DNA of 64,000 nucleotides. Source: Pogostemon cablin. Lineage: Eukaryota; Streptophyta; Magnoliopsida; Lamiales; Lamiaceae. Below, one piece after another: positions 33,704 to 45,333 of this stretch. The notes beneath the pieces are model-generated. The model was given only the letters and a program-made list of their open reading frames with translations. It was not told the DNA's origin and ran no database searches. The translations under genes and the position numbers were made by a program. Location of the stretch: assembly GCA_023678885.1 (NCBI GenBank), contig CM042979.1:25906981-25970980 (forward strand), in the 5' to 3' direction. How positions within the stretch are numbered: the first letter of the stretch is position 1; every line of letters begins with the position of its first letter.

Positions 33704-34870
33704 ATGACTCCTCTCAGAATTGCAATAAGAAGACATTCTGCCTTGAAGCTTCAAAGCTGCAAACATAAGAGATTCAAAAGAAAACTCCACTTAAGATTGC
33801 GATATGAAGGCCTATTACTTCAAATCCTACGGAGTTGCAAACTGAAGATGTTGAAATCATTAATAAAGCCTCTTTGGAGACAAGTCCTTCAGTTGGAGTT
33901 GCTCACAATAGGCCACTACACGGCGACAAAGATTTTGAAGATAACTCCAGCTGCTCAATGCCAAGCTCACCATATGCCTTAACTGCAACTACAGTGATGA
34001 CGACAAGTGTTATAACTGTCGAAGAATAACTCGTGAGTTTGATGAAAACCATTGAAGGACTCGCCAAATATATGGAAGCTCAAGACGTAAAGATCTCCGT
34101 ACTTATGAAGAAAATGGAGAATGCAGAAACAAGTCATGCAAATGAAAAACAAGTTGAGGATGAATACGAGGAGGAGGACTCCGCAAAACACGATCCATCT
34201 GGAGAAAAGTCAGCTGAGAATAAGATACAAATTTAAACCGACGGAACTCTTCCTATCAACCAACTAAAGAACATTGTGATAAAGACGATAAAAGATAAGT
34301 TTGAAGGGAGCTCCAAATCTTCTTCAACCTACTTCAAGCCATATACAAAGAGGATTGACAATTTGAGGATGCCAACTGACTACCAACCTCCCAAGTTTCA
34401 ACAATTCGATGGCAAAGGTAATCCAAAACAACATGTGGCGCATTTCGTCGAGACATGCAATGATGTTGGGACCTACGGAGATCACATGGTGTGGCAATTC
34501 GTCCGATCTCTAAAAGGAAATGCCTTTTATTGGTATATCGACTTGGAAGCCAACTCCATCGATAGTTGGGGGCAAATGGAAAAAGTATTCCTCAACCGCT
34601 TCTATAGCACACGAAGAATTATTAGCATGATGGAGTTAACAAATATTCATCAAGGTGATGAAGAATACATCATCGACTACATCAATAGATGGAGGAGCCT
34701 AAGCCTCAATTGCAAAGAAAAAATGTAGAAACTTCAGCTATTGAAATGTGCATTCAAGGGATGCAGTGAAATCTTCACTACATACTCCAAGGAATTCGGC
34801 CTAAAACTTTTGAAGAGTTAGCTATAAGAGCTCACGACATGGATTTAAGTTTGACATCAAATGACATCGA
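33704..34870 (+). pseudogene. gag of element B, broken
   Basis: It starts near MTPLRIAIRR at 33704. The coiled-coil-like stretch (MEAQDVKISVLMKKMENAE) begins at 34072, then a TAA at 34234 where element A has a sense codon. The gag core (34276-34728) has QQFDGKGNP, AHFVETC, QFVRSLKGNAFYWY, FLNRFYSTRR and YINRWRSLSL, the conserved plant gypsy gag fold. A frameshift at about 34725 is followed by the remaining ETSAIEMCIQGMQ segment in another frame. No zinc knuckle or protease follows. Confidence 0.8.
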
Positions 34871-35048
34871 ATGGCCCTTTATTCAAGACTCTTATGAGTT
34901 TAAAGACATGCCTTCTGATGAACTCGTGGAAGGGGAACCGCAAACAAAAATTGCGATGTCTATAAAGATCCATAGAAAGGAAGTTGAAACAAAGGAAAAC
35001 AGTACATCCCTAGATTAGGGGCAATGAACTGTTGATAAATCAAGTTAT

Positions 35049-35770
35049 GCTCCTTGACATGAGCAAAACCTGTCTGCATTACGCTCTTTGATACGAACTT
35101 AAACTATTTAAAATCTCTCAAGTCCACACTATGCTCCTTGATATGAGCTAAAACTATCTACATGTTACACTCCTTAACACGAGCGAAAACTATCTACACT
35201 ATGCTCCTTGATATGAGCTTAAACTGTCTAACTCAAATTAAATCTCCTTGAGAAGAGACGAAACTCTCTGCACATTACGCTCCTTGATATGAGCTAAAAC
35301 TATCCACACATACTCCTTGATATGAGTATAAATTATCTACACATTAAATCAAATCTCCTTGGAAAGAGAATAAACTCTCTACACACAAAGCTCCTCGACA
35401 TGAGCAAGAAATGTCCACACAAGGCTCCTTGATACGAGTTAAAACTATTTACATGTTACGCTCCTCGACACGAGCTAAAAATATCCACACAATACTCCTT
35501 GATACGAGTTTAAACTATCTAAAATCCTCAAGTTACGCTTCTTGATACGATTATAAACTATCTACACATCAAATCAAATTTTCTTGGAAAGAGAATAAAC
35601 TCTCTACACACAAAGCTCCTCGACATGAGTGAAAAATATCCACAGAAGGCTCCACAGAAGGCTCCCTGACACGAGTATAAACTGTCTACAAGTTCAAACT
35701 GAAGACTCATTGCCACGAGTATAAACTATCAGCAAATTCAAGTTCAATTCTCCATGATGCACGAGCATTA
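35049..35770 (+). repeat. array of about 17 short hairpin units in element B
   Basis: Sense-strand units such as GCTCCTTGATATGAGC, ACTCCTTGATATGAGT and TCTCCTTGAGAAGAGA are separated by AAACTATCTACA-type spacers. The stem ends change in pairs. The array occupies the same place as in element A, between gag and the polypurine tract. Confidence 0.8.
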
Positions 35771-36033
35771 ACTGCATGTTACTCCTGGCCCGAATGTGTA
35801 TGGCACCCCCCATCCAAATCAAATCATGTTCCTTTGAACTACGTTATGACTTGATCCTCTTCAAAGAGGTATGTAGGAAGCTTAGCACTTTACTAAGTTC
35901 AGACATAATTCAGGCTATTCACATCAAGTTGGTGAGACAAGCAATAAAATTCAATCATGTTGATCAAGAATGGAGTATCACAATTTGTTCACTTCAACAC
36001 AAATGCGTCTGTGAACAAAATGCTAGGGGGCAT

Positions 36034-36986
36034 TTGTAAGCACTTGAATTTTATTGCCTATTAAAGGAAAATATGTGGCAAATTAATGCAATAATTATCA
36101 ATTAATTATTTATTTATTATGGAATTTAAATAAATAAATTTCTAAAATAAATGAGTAAATAATTTATAATTGGGTCAGATCTAGTCAAATAAGTCTGACT
36201 TAAAGTCTAAGCAAGTTAGAGGCCTAAGCCCGCAAAATTAGATCAAATCAAGCAATGACCAATAAAACTGTGTAATATATGGAAAGGCCCAAACATGCAA
36301 AATCAGGTCAAATCAGCCATAGACCAATCAGACTACAAGTTATTTATGGGGCATCCTCACCCTCCACCTATATAAGGAGCCCCTCCGATCCGGCATTCTT
36401 CCTGCCATCCACCTCCGATCAGAGATCAAGGTGCTAAGCCCCTTCAATCCGGTGTTCTTCCAGCCATCTACCTCCGATCAGAGATCAAGGTGCCAAGCCC
36501 CTTCGATCCGGCGTTCTTCCAGTCATCCGCCTCCAATCAGCGATCAATGTGCTAAGCCCCTCTGATCCGGCGTTCTACCAGCCAATCGCCTCCGATCAGA
36601 GATCAAGGTGCCAAACCCCTCCCATCTGGCATTCTTCCAGTCAATGACTTTCTCCACAGAAAGGTCTCCAGTCAATGTTCAATCCGAATAAAGGATCAAC
36701 ACCTGCGGATCAACGTTATAAGACTACACATCCAAGCTCAGATAAGCTTCATCTGAAGATTCGGCTCAACGCACACACTGTCAACACAGTCAGCATACAC
36801 TCCAGACAAAGAAGTCAAAGTCAAAACACACAAATCAAGTCAAAGTCAAGCCAAATTGGTTCGAGAGAAGAATCAGAGGATTATTGAGATTGTAACTCGT
36901 TTACATTATCTTCCAAATTATCTGAAATTATCTTTGTACACCCAATTTGTATTTATTTCATCATAAATATAAAATTTATTGTTACA
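36034..36986 (+). repeat. 3' LTR of element B (953 bp)
   Basis: Starts TGTAAGCAC and ends TTATTGTTACA. TATATAAGG lies near 36369-36377, followed by the same 60-bp repeats to about 36650. Confidence 0.87.
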
Positions 36987-36991
36987 GATAC

Positions 36992-37515
36992 TTGCTTGAT
37001 AGGTCACCAGCTATGTGTTGAAACCTTGACTATGACCCTCGGCACTGTCGGGGGTCCTCGCCAGTTGACTTCGACTTTATTGGGGTGCTTCCTCTGTAGA
37101 CTGTGGTTTTGTTGAGGGATCTCATCGGTAGATCTCGGCCTTATCAATATACGTTCTCCGTAGTCCATAGACCTCGGTCTTGTCGGGAGAAAAACGTATA
37201 GGATAGAGTACATTATTTTATTATGAGTTTGACATCTAATTAAAATTTTACACTGCACACACACTTGAATTATATATTATTTCATAAAAATTTGTCTTAT
37301 AAAAAAATTGATAAAATTTTTTTGTAAAAAGTGATAATATTTTAAATAAAAATTGATAACTATTTAAAAAACATAATGTCGATCTCACATGTGAGAGTCT
37401 CAAACAAATATTCACCAAATAATAAATTTTTTTATTGAAAATTTCTTCCTAAGTTATCGACTCTTTAACAGCTACATTCTTCCAAAAATAAGAATAGATG
37501 GATAGATAATACGTA
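36992..37515. other. unassigned intergenic DNA
   Basis: Bases 36990-37200 are less AT-rich, with several GTCGGG..CCTCG blocks, and may be part of an old LTR. The remainder is AT-rich. No gene. Confidence 0.4.
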
Positions 37516-37523
37516 CGTACAGG

Positions 37524-38227
37524 CAGTGGCAGACGCATGATTTATGCCGAGGGGGCCCAAATAATACTACGAAATATAATGTATGAGTTGATATTTTGTA
37601 TACCCAAATACATACTTCGTTAAAAATTTATTAATAAACTACACATTTTTATTCATTAGTATATATAGATAGTGAAAAAGAAAATAGTAGAAGAATAAAA
37701 ATAAATAAGTGGAAAAAAATAAAAGAATAATCAGAAAAAGTAAAAATAATGAAAAGAATAATGAATAGGATAAAAGAAAATGGTGAAATGAATAAAAGAA
37801 TAAGCAAAAAAAAAATAACAAAAAGAAAATTGTGAAAGGAATTAATTAATAAACTACACATTTTTATTCATTAGTATATATAGATAGTGAAAAAAAATAG
37901 TAGAAGAATAAAAATAAATAAGTGTAAAAAAATAAAAGAATACGCAGAAAAAGTAAAAATAATGAAAAGAATAATGAATATGATAAAAGAAAATGGTGAA
38001 ATGAATAAAAGAATAAGCAAATAAAAAATAACAAAAAGAAAATTGTGAAAGGAATTAAAAAATGTCATGGAATGTTCGAACCTGCAACTTCACGGCCTCC
38101 TCATGATAGGAAAACCACTAGGTCATTCTATTTTTTTACTTAATTTTAAATTTTATATATATAGTAGAAAAAATTAGAATCCCAGGGGGGCCCATTGCCC
38201 CCCACCTTCAACGTAGGTTCGTCACTG
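37524..38227. mobile_element. non-autonomous hAT-type element, 704 bp, with internal 222-bp duplication
   Basis: Ends CAGTGGCAGACG and (complement) CAGTGACGAACC, flanked by a perfect 8-bp TSD CGTACAGG at 37516-37523 and 38228-38235. Bases of about 37625-37845 are repeated at about 37848-38060. No transposase; the A-rich interior gives long but meaningless minus-strand ORFs. Confidence 0.8.
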
Positions 38228-38450
38228 CGTACAGGTGCTTCCACTACACCTACTTAATACTCGTTCCATCCCATTGAACAAATATTACACAAGAATAGAT
38301 GGATAATACGTAAGTACACGTGGATGTTTACTTTTTTCCACGTAGATTTGAAAATTTAATATTTTAATATGTAATGAGATGAGAAAAATAATATTTTAAA
38401 GTAAAATGAGTAGTTGTATTAAAAATGAATGTGAGTTACATAAAAATATA

Positions 38451-38669
38451 CTCCCTCCGTCCCTCACTAAGAGAGTCTTTTGCTTTTTGGCACATGGATT
38501 AAGGAGTATTATTATTTAATGTGTAGTGGGTAGTTGTATTAGTGGGGGTGTATGTCCCATATTGTTTTAGTATGTGTGTGGATTCCATATGTGTAAAAAT
38601 GGAAAGGAGACTTTTTGGGTGAGATGTCCAAAATGAAAAAAATACCCTCTTTTAAAGGAATGTAGGGAG
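38451..38669. mobile_element. Stowaway MITE, 219 bp
   Basis: Starts CTCCCTCCGTCCCTC after TA and ends AATGTAGGGAG before TA. The interior has the usual CACATGGATTAAGGAG block. A further degenerate Stowaway-like stretch lies just left, near 38262-38440. Confidence 0.78.
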
Positions 38670-38671
38670 TA

Positions 38672-39160
38672 TTAATTATTTTGTGTTAGTTTACATAAAA
38701 AAGAATTGCAAACCAAATATACGAACTAAACCAGCAAAAGTTTCAGGGACAGAAGGAATAAATAATGCCTTATTTGAATAGAAATTTTTTTTTCATCATT
38801 TCTGTTTATAATGTTCCAACATTTTCCATTGGTTATATATTATTCTCATGTAATATACTAATATGTAAATATCACATCACGCCTACATATCCGCCAATAT
38901 TAATAATGCAACACATGAACAGGTTACATTGGTAAATTATTTATAAATTAATAAATTTTTATATTTTTAAATTATTAATAAATTTATAAATTTAGGGTAT
39001 AATAAAATTTATCAATTAACGTAAATAATTTTTTTGTTGAATATCAATTATCAATATATTTATCAATTATCAATTTATTTAAGGCCGGAGCTATTCGCAC
39101 ACACGATTTTGCTTTCATACATCCACTTTAATTTTAAATTAATAAATGCATATACTGAGT
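38672..39160. other. AT-rich intergenic DNA, outer part of a probable MULE end
   Basis: No gene. From about 39082 (GGCCGGAGCTATTCG) the sequence may already belong to the MULE terminus, but the matching right side is not in the window. Confidence 0.4.
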
Positions 39161-39426
39161 TACTAAATTATCCTTTTGACATACACACATTTAACACAAT
39201 ATTATTCCTAAAATAATAAATACTACAACATACACACACCAAATACTTTAACAATAACAATTCAATAAAAACATAAATACACACACATCACATTCCCATA
39301 AAATATTTGAGCAACAAAACAAAACTCACACCACCCACATCTTCTTCCACATCTTCTTCCTCCAATATTCAAAACCCTAGATTTTCTCCCCATCAATAAA
39401 CACAACCATTTGCTCACACGGTTATC

Positions 39427-39461
39427 ATGACAGAAGAAAAAACACCTAAGGACGTAAAGGT
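39427..39461 (+). CDS. putative first exon of the MULE transposase gene
   Basis: ATG at 39427 starts MTEEKTPKDVK, followed by a GTATGT donor. The preceding CT-rich leader with CAAAACCCTAG is typical of plant 5' UTRs. The downstream partner exon would start near 48884. Inferred from position only. Confidence 0.3.
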
Positions 39462-39527
39462 ATGTATATCTACATGTTTACACCGATCAAAATGTTATTT
39501 TTCATATTTTTTTCCCATCGCTGAATT

Positions 39528-39626
39528 GTTCGACCAACCAGAGTCAAAATTTTTGGATGCGTTCGACCAGAGATGGTCGAAATTTTTGGTTGTATTCGAC
39601 CAAGAGTGGTTGAATTTTTTGGATAC
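39528..39626 (+). repeat. palindromic TTCGACCA..TGGTCGAA array, first MULE block (continues at 48663-48800)
   Basis: Units such as TTCGACCAGAGATGGTCGAA followed by an ATTTTTGG spacer. Element C inserted inside this block; the array resumes directly after its right TSD with two or three more units up to TTCGACAACTTTGTGTCGAA near 48790. Confidence 0.75.
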
Positions 39627-41179
39627 TGATGAGTGTGTAAATTCACAAGTTTGGTATCATGTTTTGTGCTAGTTTTGGAGAGTTTTGAGGTTGAAATAGG
39701 TGGAAAACCTACATATATTGTGAATTAGCATGAATCAGGTGTTAGTGGAGCTATTTAAGTGGTTTTCGTAGCAAAATCAGAGTGAAAGTGCCAAGAATCG
39801 AAGAGACGAAGTCGAGACCACGCGAACCGCCAAGAAGAGAGGTGGTTCAACCTGTTGGAAGAGGGTTCGACCTCTCCTACAGGTCGAACCAGCATTGCAA
39901 GGTGTGCAGGAGGAAGGTTCGACCACGACTCAAGGGGTTCAACCTGTCTGTCAGGTCGAACCATGGTCGAACCAGTTTGCGAGAAGATGGGTTCGACCAC
40001 GACGTTGGGGTTCGACCTAACGGTTGGTCGAACCAGGAGGAGAAATTGTCCAGTGGTGCGGTTCGACCTGTGGTTCGACCTGACCCGAGGGGTTCGACCT
40101 GTACAAGAGGTCGAACCAAGTGCAGAATACTTCCAGTAGGTGGGTTCGACCTGTGGTTCGACCTGCGGCCAGTGGTTCGACTTATTTGACGAGGTCGAAC
40201 CTCGACGTGCGGGAACATACCTAGTCCAATCGTCCACCAATCACTAACAATACAAGAGGGATTAGAGAGCCTGTGACAGAGGTTCCGCTGGAGATTCAAG
40301 TAAGATCGGTCCATCTAACCATGATTGTTCCTAGATCAATCATGGGCTAGAGCCACTTCGATAGTTTTAGGGTTATGAAGGTTTCATGAGTTGATTTGTA
40401 TTTCGTGTGTATACTCCGTACAACACTACTTGTGGTTTAGTTTATATAAGATTGCACGTTTTTAATCCATACTCATAGTTGTTTTGTGCATCAATAATCG
40501 TTGTGTAGAGTTTGAATGCATAACATGGTTATTGATTGAGTGCGTTCACTAATGAGGAGGGTTTATAGTTCTAATTCTAAGTGAAGGGATTCTGAGGTTT
40601 TATTAAAACCGTCTTATATGAATGTTTGTTAATTGAATTGAATTTGGGTTAACAAGTAGGATTAAGAGTATAACTTTATAGTACCTAAAAAGGAAGATCA
40701 AATCGGGTTAGAGTACTAAGTGCACGGAAAATAATTGATTATGATAGTACCTAGAAAGGGAGGTAAAGTATACATCTTGCTCTGAGGATACTCACACGTG
40801 TCAAAAGCTTATATATTTGTGTCTATAGAATAGATTTGCATGGTCTAGCGATGCGTCCATAAACCACAAGGCAGAGTCGGACATCGACACACGAAAGTAT
40901 GAATTAACGAATGAAACTGGATGGCCTGACGAACTACCTATCATCTTATTTGATCACAACAACTCTTCTCTTGTTCTTGTTATTTATTTGCTATTTAATT
41001 ATTACTTAGTTTAAAAACCAACAATTACAATTCTCAACATAGTCATAATTGCTAGAAGATAACGAAAGTGATATTTATCCATCCCGTGGATTCGATATTT
41101 AACTTGGTCACCTTCGAAACTACAATTGATATCCTTCATACTTGGGGATTAAAGTTGTGTGTTGAGAAAACGCCCATCA
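39627..41179 (+). repeat. 5' LTR of element C (1553 bp), TATA region deleted
   Basis: Matches 46995-48662 apart from a deletion near 40220 of about 115-140 bp that is present at about 47577-47706 in the other LTR, and a 20-bp extra repeat near 40150. The deleted piece includes the only good TATA box. Confidence 0.88.
39844..40201 (+). repeat. GGTTCGACC / GGTCGAACC inverted-motif array 1 (5' LTR)
   Basis: About six units, each pairing one or two forward GGTTCGACC motifs with one or two GGTCGAACC motifs through short variable linkers, so that nested hairpins can form. Confidence 0.85.
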
Positions 41180-41185
41180 AGTTTT

Positions 41186-41203
41186 TGGCGCCGTTGTCGG
41201 GGA
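41186..41203 (+). other. primer binding site of element C, tRNA-Asp type
   Basis: TGGCGCCGTTGTCGGGGA, six bases after the 5' LTR, differs by one base from the classic Athila/Tat primer site. Confidence 0.88.
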
Positions 41204-41289
41204 CAACTTAATATATCTTTTGTTATTTATAGTTTATTAGGGCTATTCTATCTTGTTTTGCTGTTTTAATTCGAGTTCTTTTTAGGTGC

Positions 41290-42689
41290 ATGCTCACGAG
41301 ATCAAAAAAAAGTGCACTTGAACCCTATAATCCTGAAATCGGAGCATCGTCAAGAAAGAAGAAAAAGAAGAAGAGCAAGGCAAAGAATATTGATCCAACT
41401 GAAGCTCTGAAATTTGGAGTTGAAGTTGACGGGTAGATTTCGCAGACGATTGAAGCTACAACTGAAGTTAATTCGGGAGTAGAGACAGTCAACATGGCAG
41501 TAAATCCGGATAATCTAGCCATCCGAGAGGTTTTCAGAAATAATGGGGCTGGAAATTTTGGACTTCTAGGAGCGAGGGGAACTAACTCAGCTTTCGATCT
41601 TTATCCCGCTCTTATTAGCATGATAGAAAGGAACTTCTTTTCAGGAGGGTCTTTCGAGGATCCGCAGCAGCATCTGAATAAGTTCTTGGTCTATGCAAGT
41701 ACTCAAAAAGACGCAGGAGAACATGAAGATGCTAGGAAGATCCTCTTGTTCAAATTCTCGCTTACTGAAAAGGCGAGAGATTGGTACGACACTATCAACG
41801 CATCTGAGTGCACCACTTGGGAGCAACTACAGTTAAGATTCTTGGAGAGGTACATGCCACCTTCAAAGGTGTTTAAGATGAAGCAAGACATTAACCAATT
41901 TGCTATCGGTGGAGGTGAGAAATTTCATGAAGCATGGGATAGATTCAAGGACATGCTTAGAAAGTGTCCTCAACATGGGCTATCTAAGGCTCAATATATC
42001 AGTATATTCTACAATGGATTGGACTGTGATTCACGAGTGTTATTGGATGCTTCTTCTAATGGAGCATTGCTTACAAAGTCATCCGTAGAGGCCGAGAAGT
42101 TGTTTGAAGATATTTCGATGAATTCGAGGGATTGGCCAACTGATAGAGTTAGAGGTACTTATGTCCTTGGGAAGGTAGCTCAGGTTGAACATGAAAAGTG
42201 AAAACAAGTAGAGAGGATGAGATCGTCTCTAGCTTGTCCAATATCAACAAGCTATTTGAATCCCAACAGAAGCAAATCAGCGAATTATCTCAGCGCGTAC
42301 CAATCATGCAGCAGGAGTTGATCAATGATAGACCAATCCAAGAGGAGTTGGAAGAGGCACACTATGCCATGGGTCAAAGTATTCAAGGGACTTGGTATCC
42401 CGATCAAGGAAATCAGAACTACCAAGGGAGCTATCGAGGAAACTTTAATAATCGTGGTCCCCCGGGTGGTTATCAACAGCCTAGGAGGCCGAAGTTCTCA
42501 TGGAGCAATCCGAATAATGCGATTCAACCTTCAATGGGTGTTGATCCGGGTGCTAAGGTGGAAGAAGGGAAACCAGGTTTTGAGGATACTGTGAACAGGT
42601 ATATGGCCATGAATGATAAAAGAGTGAACCGCCTTGAGGCCAAACTTGAAAAGAAAATTGATGCAAACCATGAGGTTATATCTAAGTAG
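41290..42689 (+). pseudogene. gag of element C
   Basis: ATG at 41290 is followed by a basic run (RKKKKKKSK, residues 22-30, NLS-like). TAG interrupts at 41434. The same frame then carries the gag core 41494-42201 (FSLTEKARDWYD, FLERYMPPSK, WDRFKDMLRKCP). A frameshift near 42198 leads to a second frame with a Gln-rich coiled coil and a Gly/Asn/Arg-rich RNA-binding-like tail (NYQGSYRGNFNNRG). It ends at a TAG at 42687 that probably replaced a Gln codon. Confidence 0.85.
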
Positions 42690-42882
42690 GTGAAGGACCT
42701 TACGTTGCTGATGGGGGAGATGGCAGGAAGTGTTAACAAGCTTACTCAAATTCTTGAGAAGGGGAAGTTCCCATCTCAAAGTATTGAGAATCCAAGGTCC
42801 TGCAACGCCATCACATTGAGGTCGAGAATGTAGTACGAGGGACCAATGAGGCCGGGATCAAATTTGGACATGACTAATCCTC

Positions 42883-43378
42883 GGTTCGGCCAACACCCAG
42901 AATGTTCGACCTGGCATTCAGGTCGAACCATGGTCGAACCTCATCATGCAGAGCACTCTGTTTTTAAAAATCCTCGGTTCGACCAACACCCAGAGGGTTT
43001 GACCTGGCATACAGGTCAAACCATGGTCGAACCTCTTCATCTGGAGCACCCTGTTTTGTCACAGCAATGGTTCGACCACGACGGTCTTGGTTCGACCTAT
43101 CAAATAGGTCGAACCTTGGTCGAACCGGATGGCGGAAGGAGTACAGTAGGCCGATTCGACCTAGGTGCCCGTGGTTCGACCTACTCAACAGGTCGAACCC
43201 AGGTCGAACCTCAAATTCAAAAAGAGAGCCGTTGTCCAGAAGGTAGGTTCGACCTAGGTGCCCGTGGTTCGACCTACTCAACAGGTCGAACCCAGGTCGA
43301 ACCTCAAATTCAAAAAGATAGCCGTTGTCCAGAAGGTAGGTTCGACCTGTTCCACAGGTTAAACCCTGGTCAAACCCC
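42883..43378 (+). repeat. GGTTCGACC / GGTCGAACC array 2 (between gag and protease)
   Basis: Starts of successive units at 43155, 43248 and 43341 are exactly 93 bp apart, a multiple of three, and the first two are almost identical. The array is open as a 189-codon frame (42846-43415) and also open on the minus strand because it is palindromic. The unit would encode a peptide with RFDLGARGSTYSTGRTQ. Confidence 0.85.
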
Positions 43379-43431
43379 ACCAGAAATTGCCTATTGCTAC
43401 TCCGAACACTCTTGATGATGTTGATGCTACT

Positions 43432-44841
43432 CTAGTGGTTCGGAATGAGCAAAGTACAGAGATAATAGCTGAGAAAAAGTGGGAGAGAGCCAAGCGATTG
43501 AGAGCCGAAAAGGAGAAAGCGGAGAAGGTTGATCGTGATGAATGAGGAATTCCCAAAACAAAGATACCTCCGCCGTTTTCTTATAGGTTTGTGAAGAAGG
43601 GATTGGAAGAGAAGTTCAAGAAGTTTTCAGAGATAATGAACAAGATAAGCTTGAGCATCCCTTTCTCAGAGGCAATTATAAAGATGACGTACTATACCCG
43701 ATTTCTTAAAGACATGTTGTTGAAGAAGCGGAGCTTAACCGGAATTGAAACGGTAAATTTATCTGAGAATTGCAGCTCAATCATTCAAAGGAAGCAGCCG
43801 CAAAAGATGAAGGATCCGGGGAGCTTCACTATTCTATGTGAGATCGGAAAGGGGCCGGCATGGCGAGCTTTGTGCGATCTAGGGGCGAGTATCAATTTGA
43901 TGCCTTTGTCCATCTTTCAGAGGCTTGGTTTGGGGGAGTTGACCCCTACAACAGTGGTTCTCCAATTGGCAGACAGGTCGATGATGTTTTCAAAAGGTAT
44001 AATTGAAGACGTTCTCGTCAAAGTGGAGAAGCTAGTCTTTCCTGTGGACTTTCTTGTGCTAGAGATGGAAGATGACAAGGATAATATCCCTTTAATCTTA
44101 GGGAGACCATTCCTTGCTACTGCTGGAGCTATGATTGATGTTCAGAAAGGAAAAATTAGATTGCGGATGGACAAAGAAAAAGTTCTTTTCAACTTGGACA
44201 AAGCAATGAAGATGCCCATGGAGTCGCAGTGTCATAGTATTCACGTGGTGGAAGAGATTGTGAAGGAGGATATGTCTCTGATCCTGTCAAAGGATCCTCT
44301 TGAGACATGTTTGATGGAGTCTCTTACTTATCCCACTACGGAGCTTGACGGACTTTCAAACCAGGTATGTATTGATTATCTTGAGAACTTACTTGCTTTG
44401 GGTGATGGTAGGTATGCATTGGAGAAAGCTAAGGCTGAAGAAGCGAAAGGGTCTAGAAAGATTGACCCGGAGGAGTCTACACGGCCATGTAATGAAGGTA
44501 ATTCTAATGATCATATTTTTGTGAGCGAGAAAGGTGTCGTGCTGACTGTAGACAAAGGAAGTGAAGATGATGCCTTCTTGAAGCCTCCTAACTTACCACC
44601 GGATATCAACAAATTTGAAAGTTTTTATTCTCGTTCTTATCCTGACTATGATCTTGATGGAGATAGGAGTTATTCCATAATTGAGTGGAAGATTGACAGG
44701 AATGAGAAGAGAAAGTTTGAGACAGGGGATTCTACTAATCGTATGGTGTATAAGAAGGGTAAGGTGGTAAGTGTGGATGATAAGAGGGGGAGAAAGTATT
44801 GGAAGGTGAGGATGCGACAAGACGGTCCTCCGATCAAGTAG
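43432..44841 (+). pseudogene. protease region of element C
   Basis: An acidic/basic helical lead-in is interrupted by TGA at 43543, then an open frame runs from 43591 to 44841. It has the retropepsin-like core CDLGASINLMPLSIF (catalytic Asp in DLGAS, about residues 93-97 of the open part) and the ILGRPFLATAGAMIDVQ flap region. The C-terminal half (from about 44240) is acidic and Lys-rich, ending KKGKVVSVDDKRGRKYWKV. In full Athila elements RT would follow here; it does not. Confidence 0.82.
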
Positions 44842-45333
44842 TCTACAAAGCGGTAATCCGTCGTGACTCTCCGATGTTAAACATGAGCGTCTGTTGGGGG
44901 CTTTCCTTCCCGTTTTATTATTTTATTTCTTTCGTGTGAGTAAGAAATTTTTATATTTGAAGTGCTTACTTATCGGCAATTACATCTCTTTGCAAACTTA
45001 GTTTCGACTGTCGTTTATACTAAGTTTGGGGGGGTGTGATGTACTTACCTCAATAAGCACTGATAGTATAATCTTTTCTTTGTGATGTTTGTTAGGGGAG
45101 TTGGTTTTTGCGCCATATTTAAAATTTTAATCGATTTTGATATGATGATTTTTTACAACTTGCCTAATATTTAGTGGGTTTTGGTTGTGTTTTCTTTTAC
45201 GGAGTTACTCATGAATAATATTTTGTGGAATAATTTTTGACGAAGTTGTGCTCTAATTGGTACCTAATGATTCGTATTGAAGTTTGAAGTGTGTAGGGAT
45301 TGAAGAACACTCAGTTTTGAAGTTTAGAAGGGT
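44842..45333 (+). other. non-coding spacer of element C
   Basis: Contains TAAGTTTGGGGGGGTGTGATG at 45021-45041, similar to the polypurine tract environment of Athila elements but far from the 3' LTR. No coding signal. Confidence 0.5.

Larger units (their letters stand above)
32718..36986 (+). mobile_element. LTR element B: gag-only, non-autonomous, plus orientation
   Basis: Same family as element A, inverted relative to it. The LTRs are 32718-33632 and 36034-36986, with flanks GATAT (32713-32717) and GATAC (36987-36991), a one-mismatch TSD. A PBS-like TTTTGGCACGCCCACTGAGA follows the 5' LTR and a CTAGGGGGCATT polypurine tract precedes the 3' LTR. Contents are a broken gag and a hairpin array; no pol. 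Confidence 0.88.

Noticed and set aside
37639..38068. Phe/Leu-rich ORFs resembling membrane proteins
   Set aside because: They arise from an A-rich duplicated MITE body read on the other strand.
42964..43380. Long minus-strand ORF across the GGTTCGACC array (also 39755-40314 and 47246-47628)
   Set aside because: The arrays are palindromic and free of stops on both strands; the ORFs are by-products with no family resemblance.
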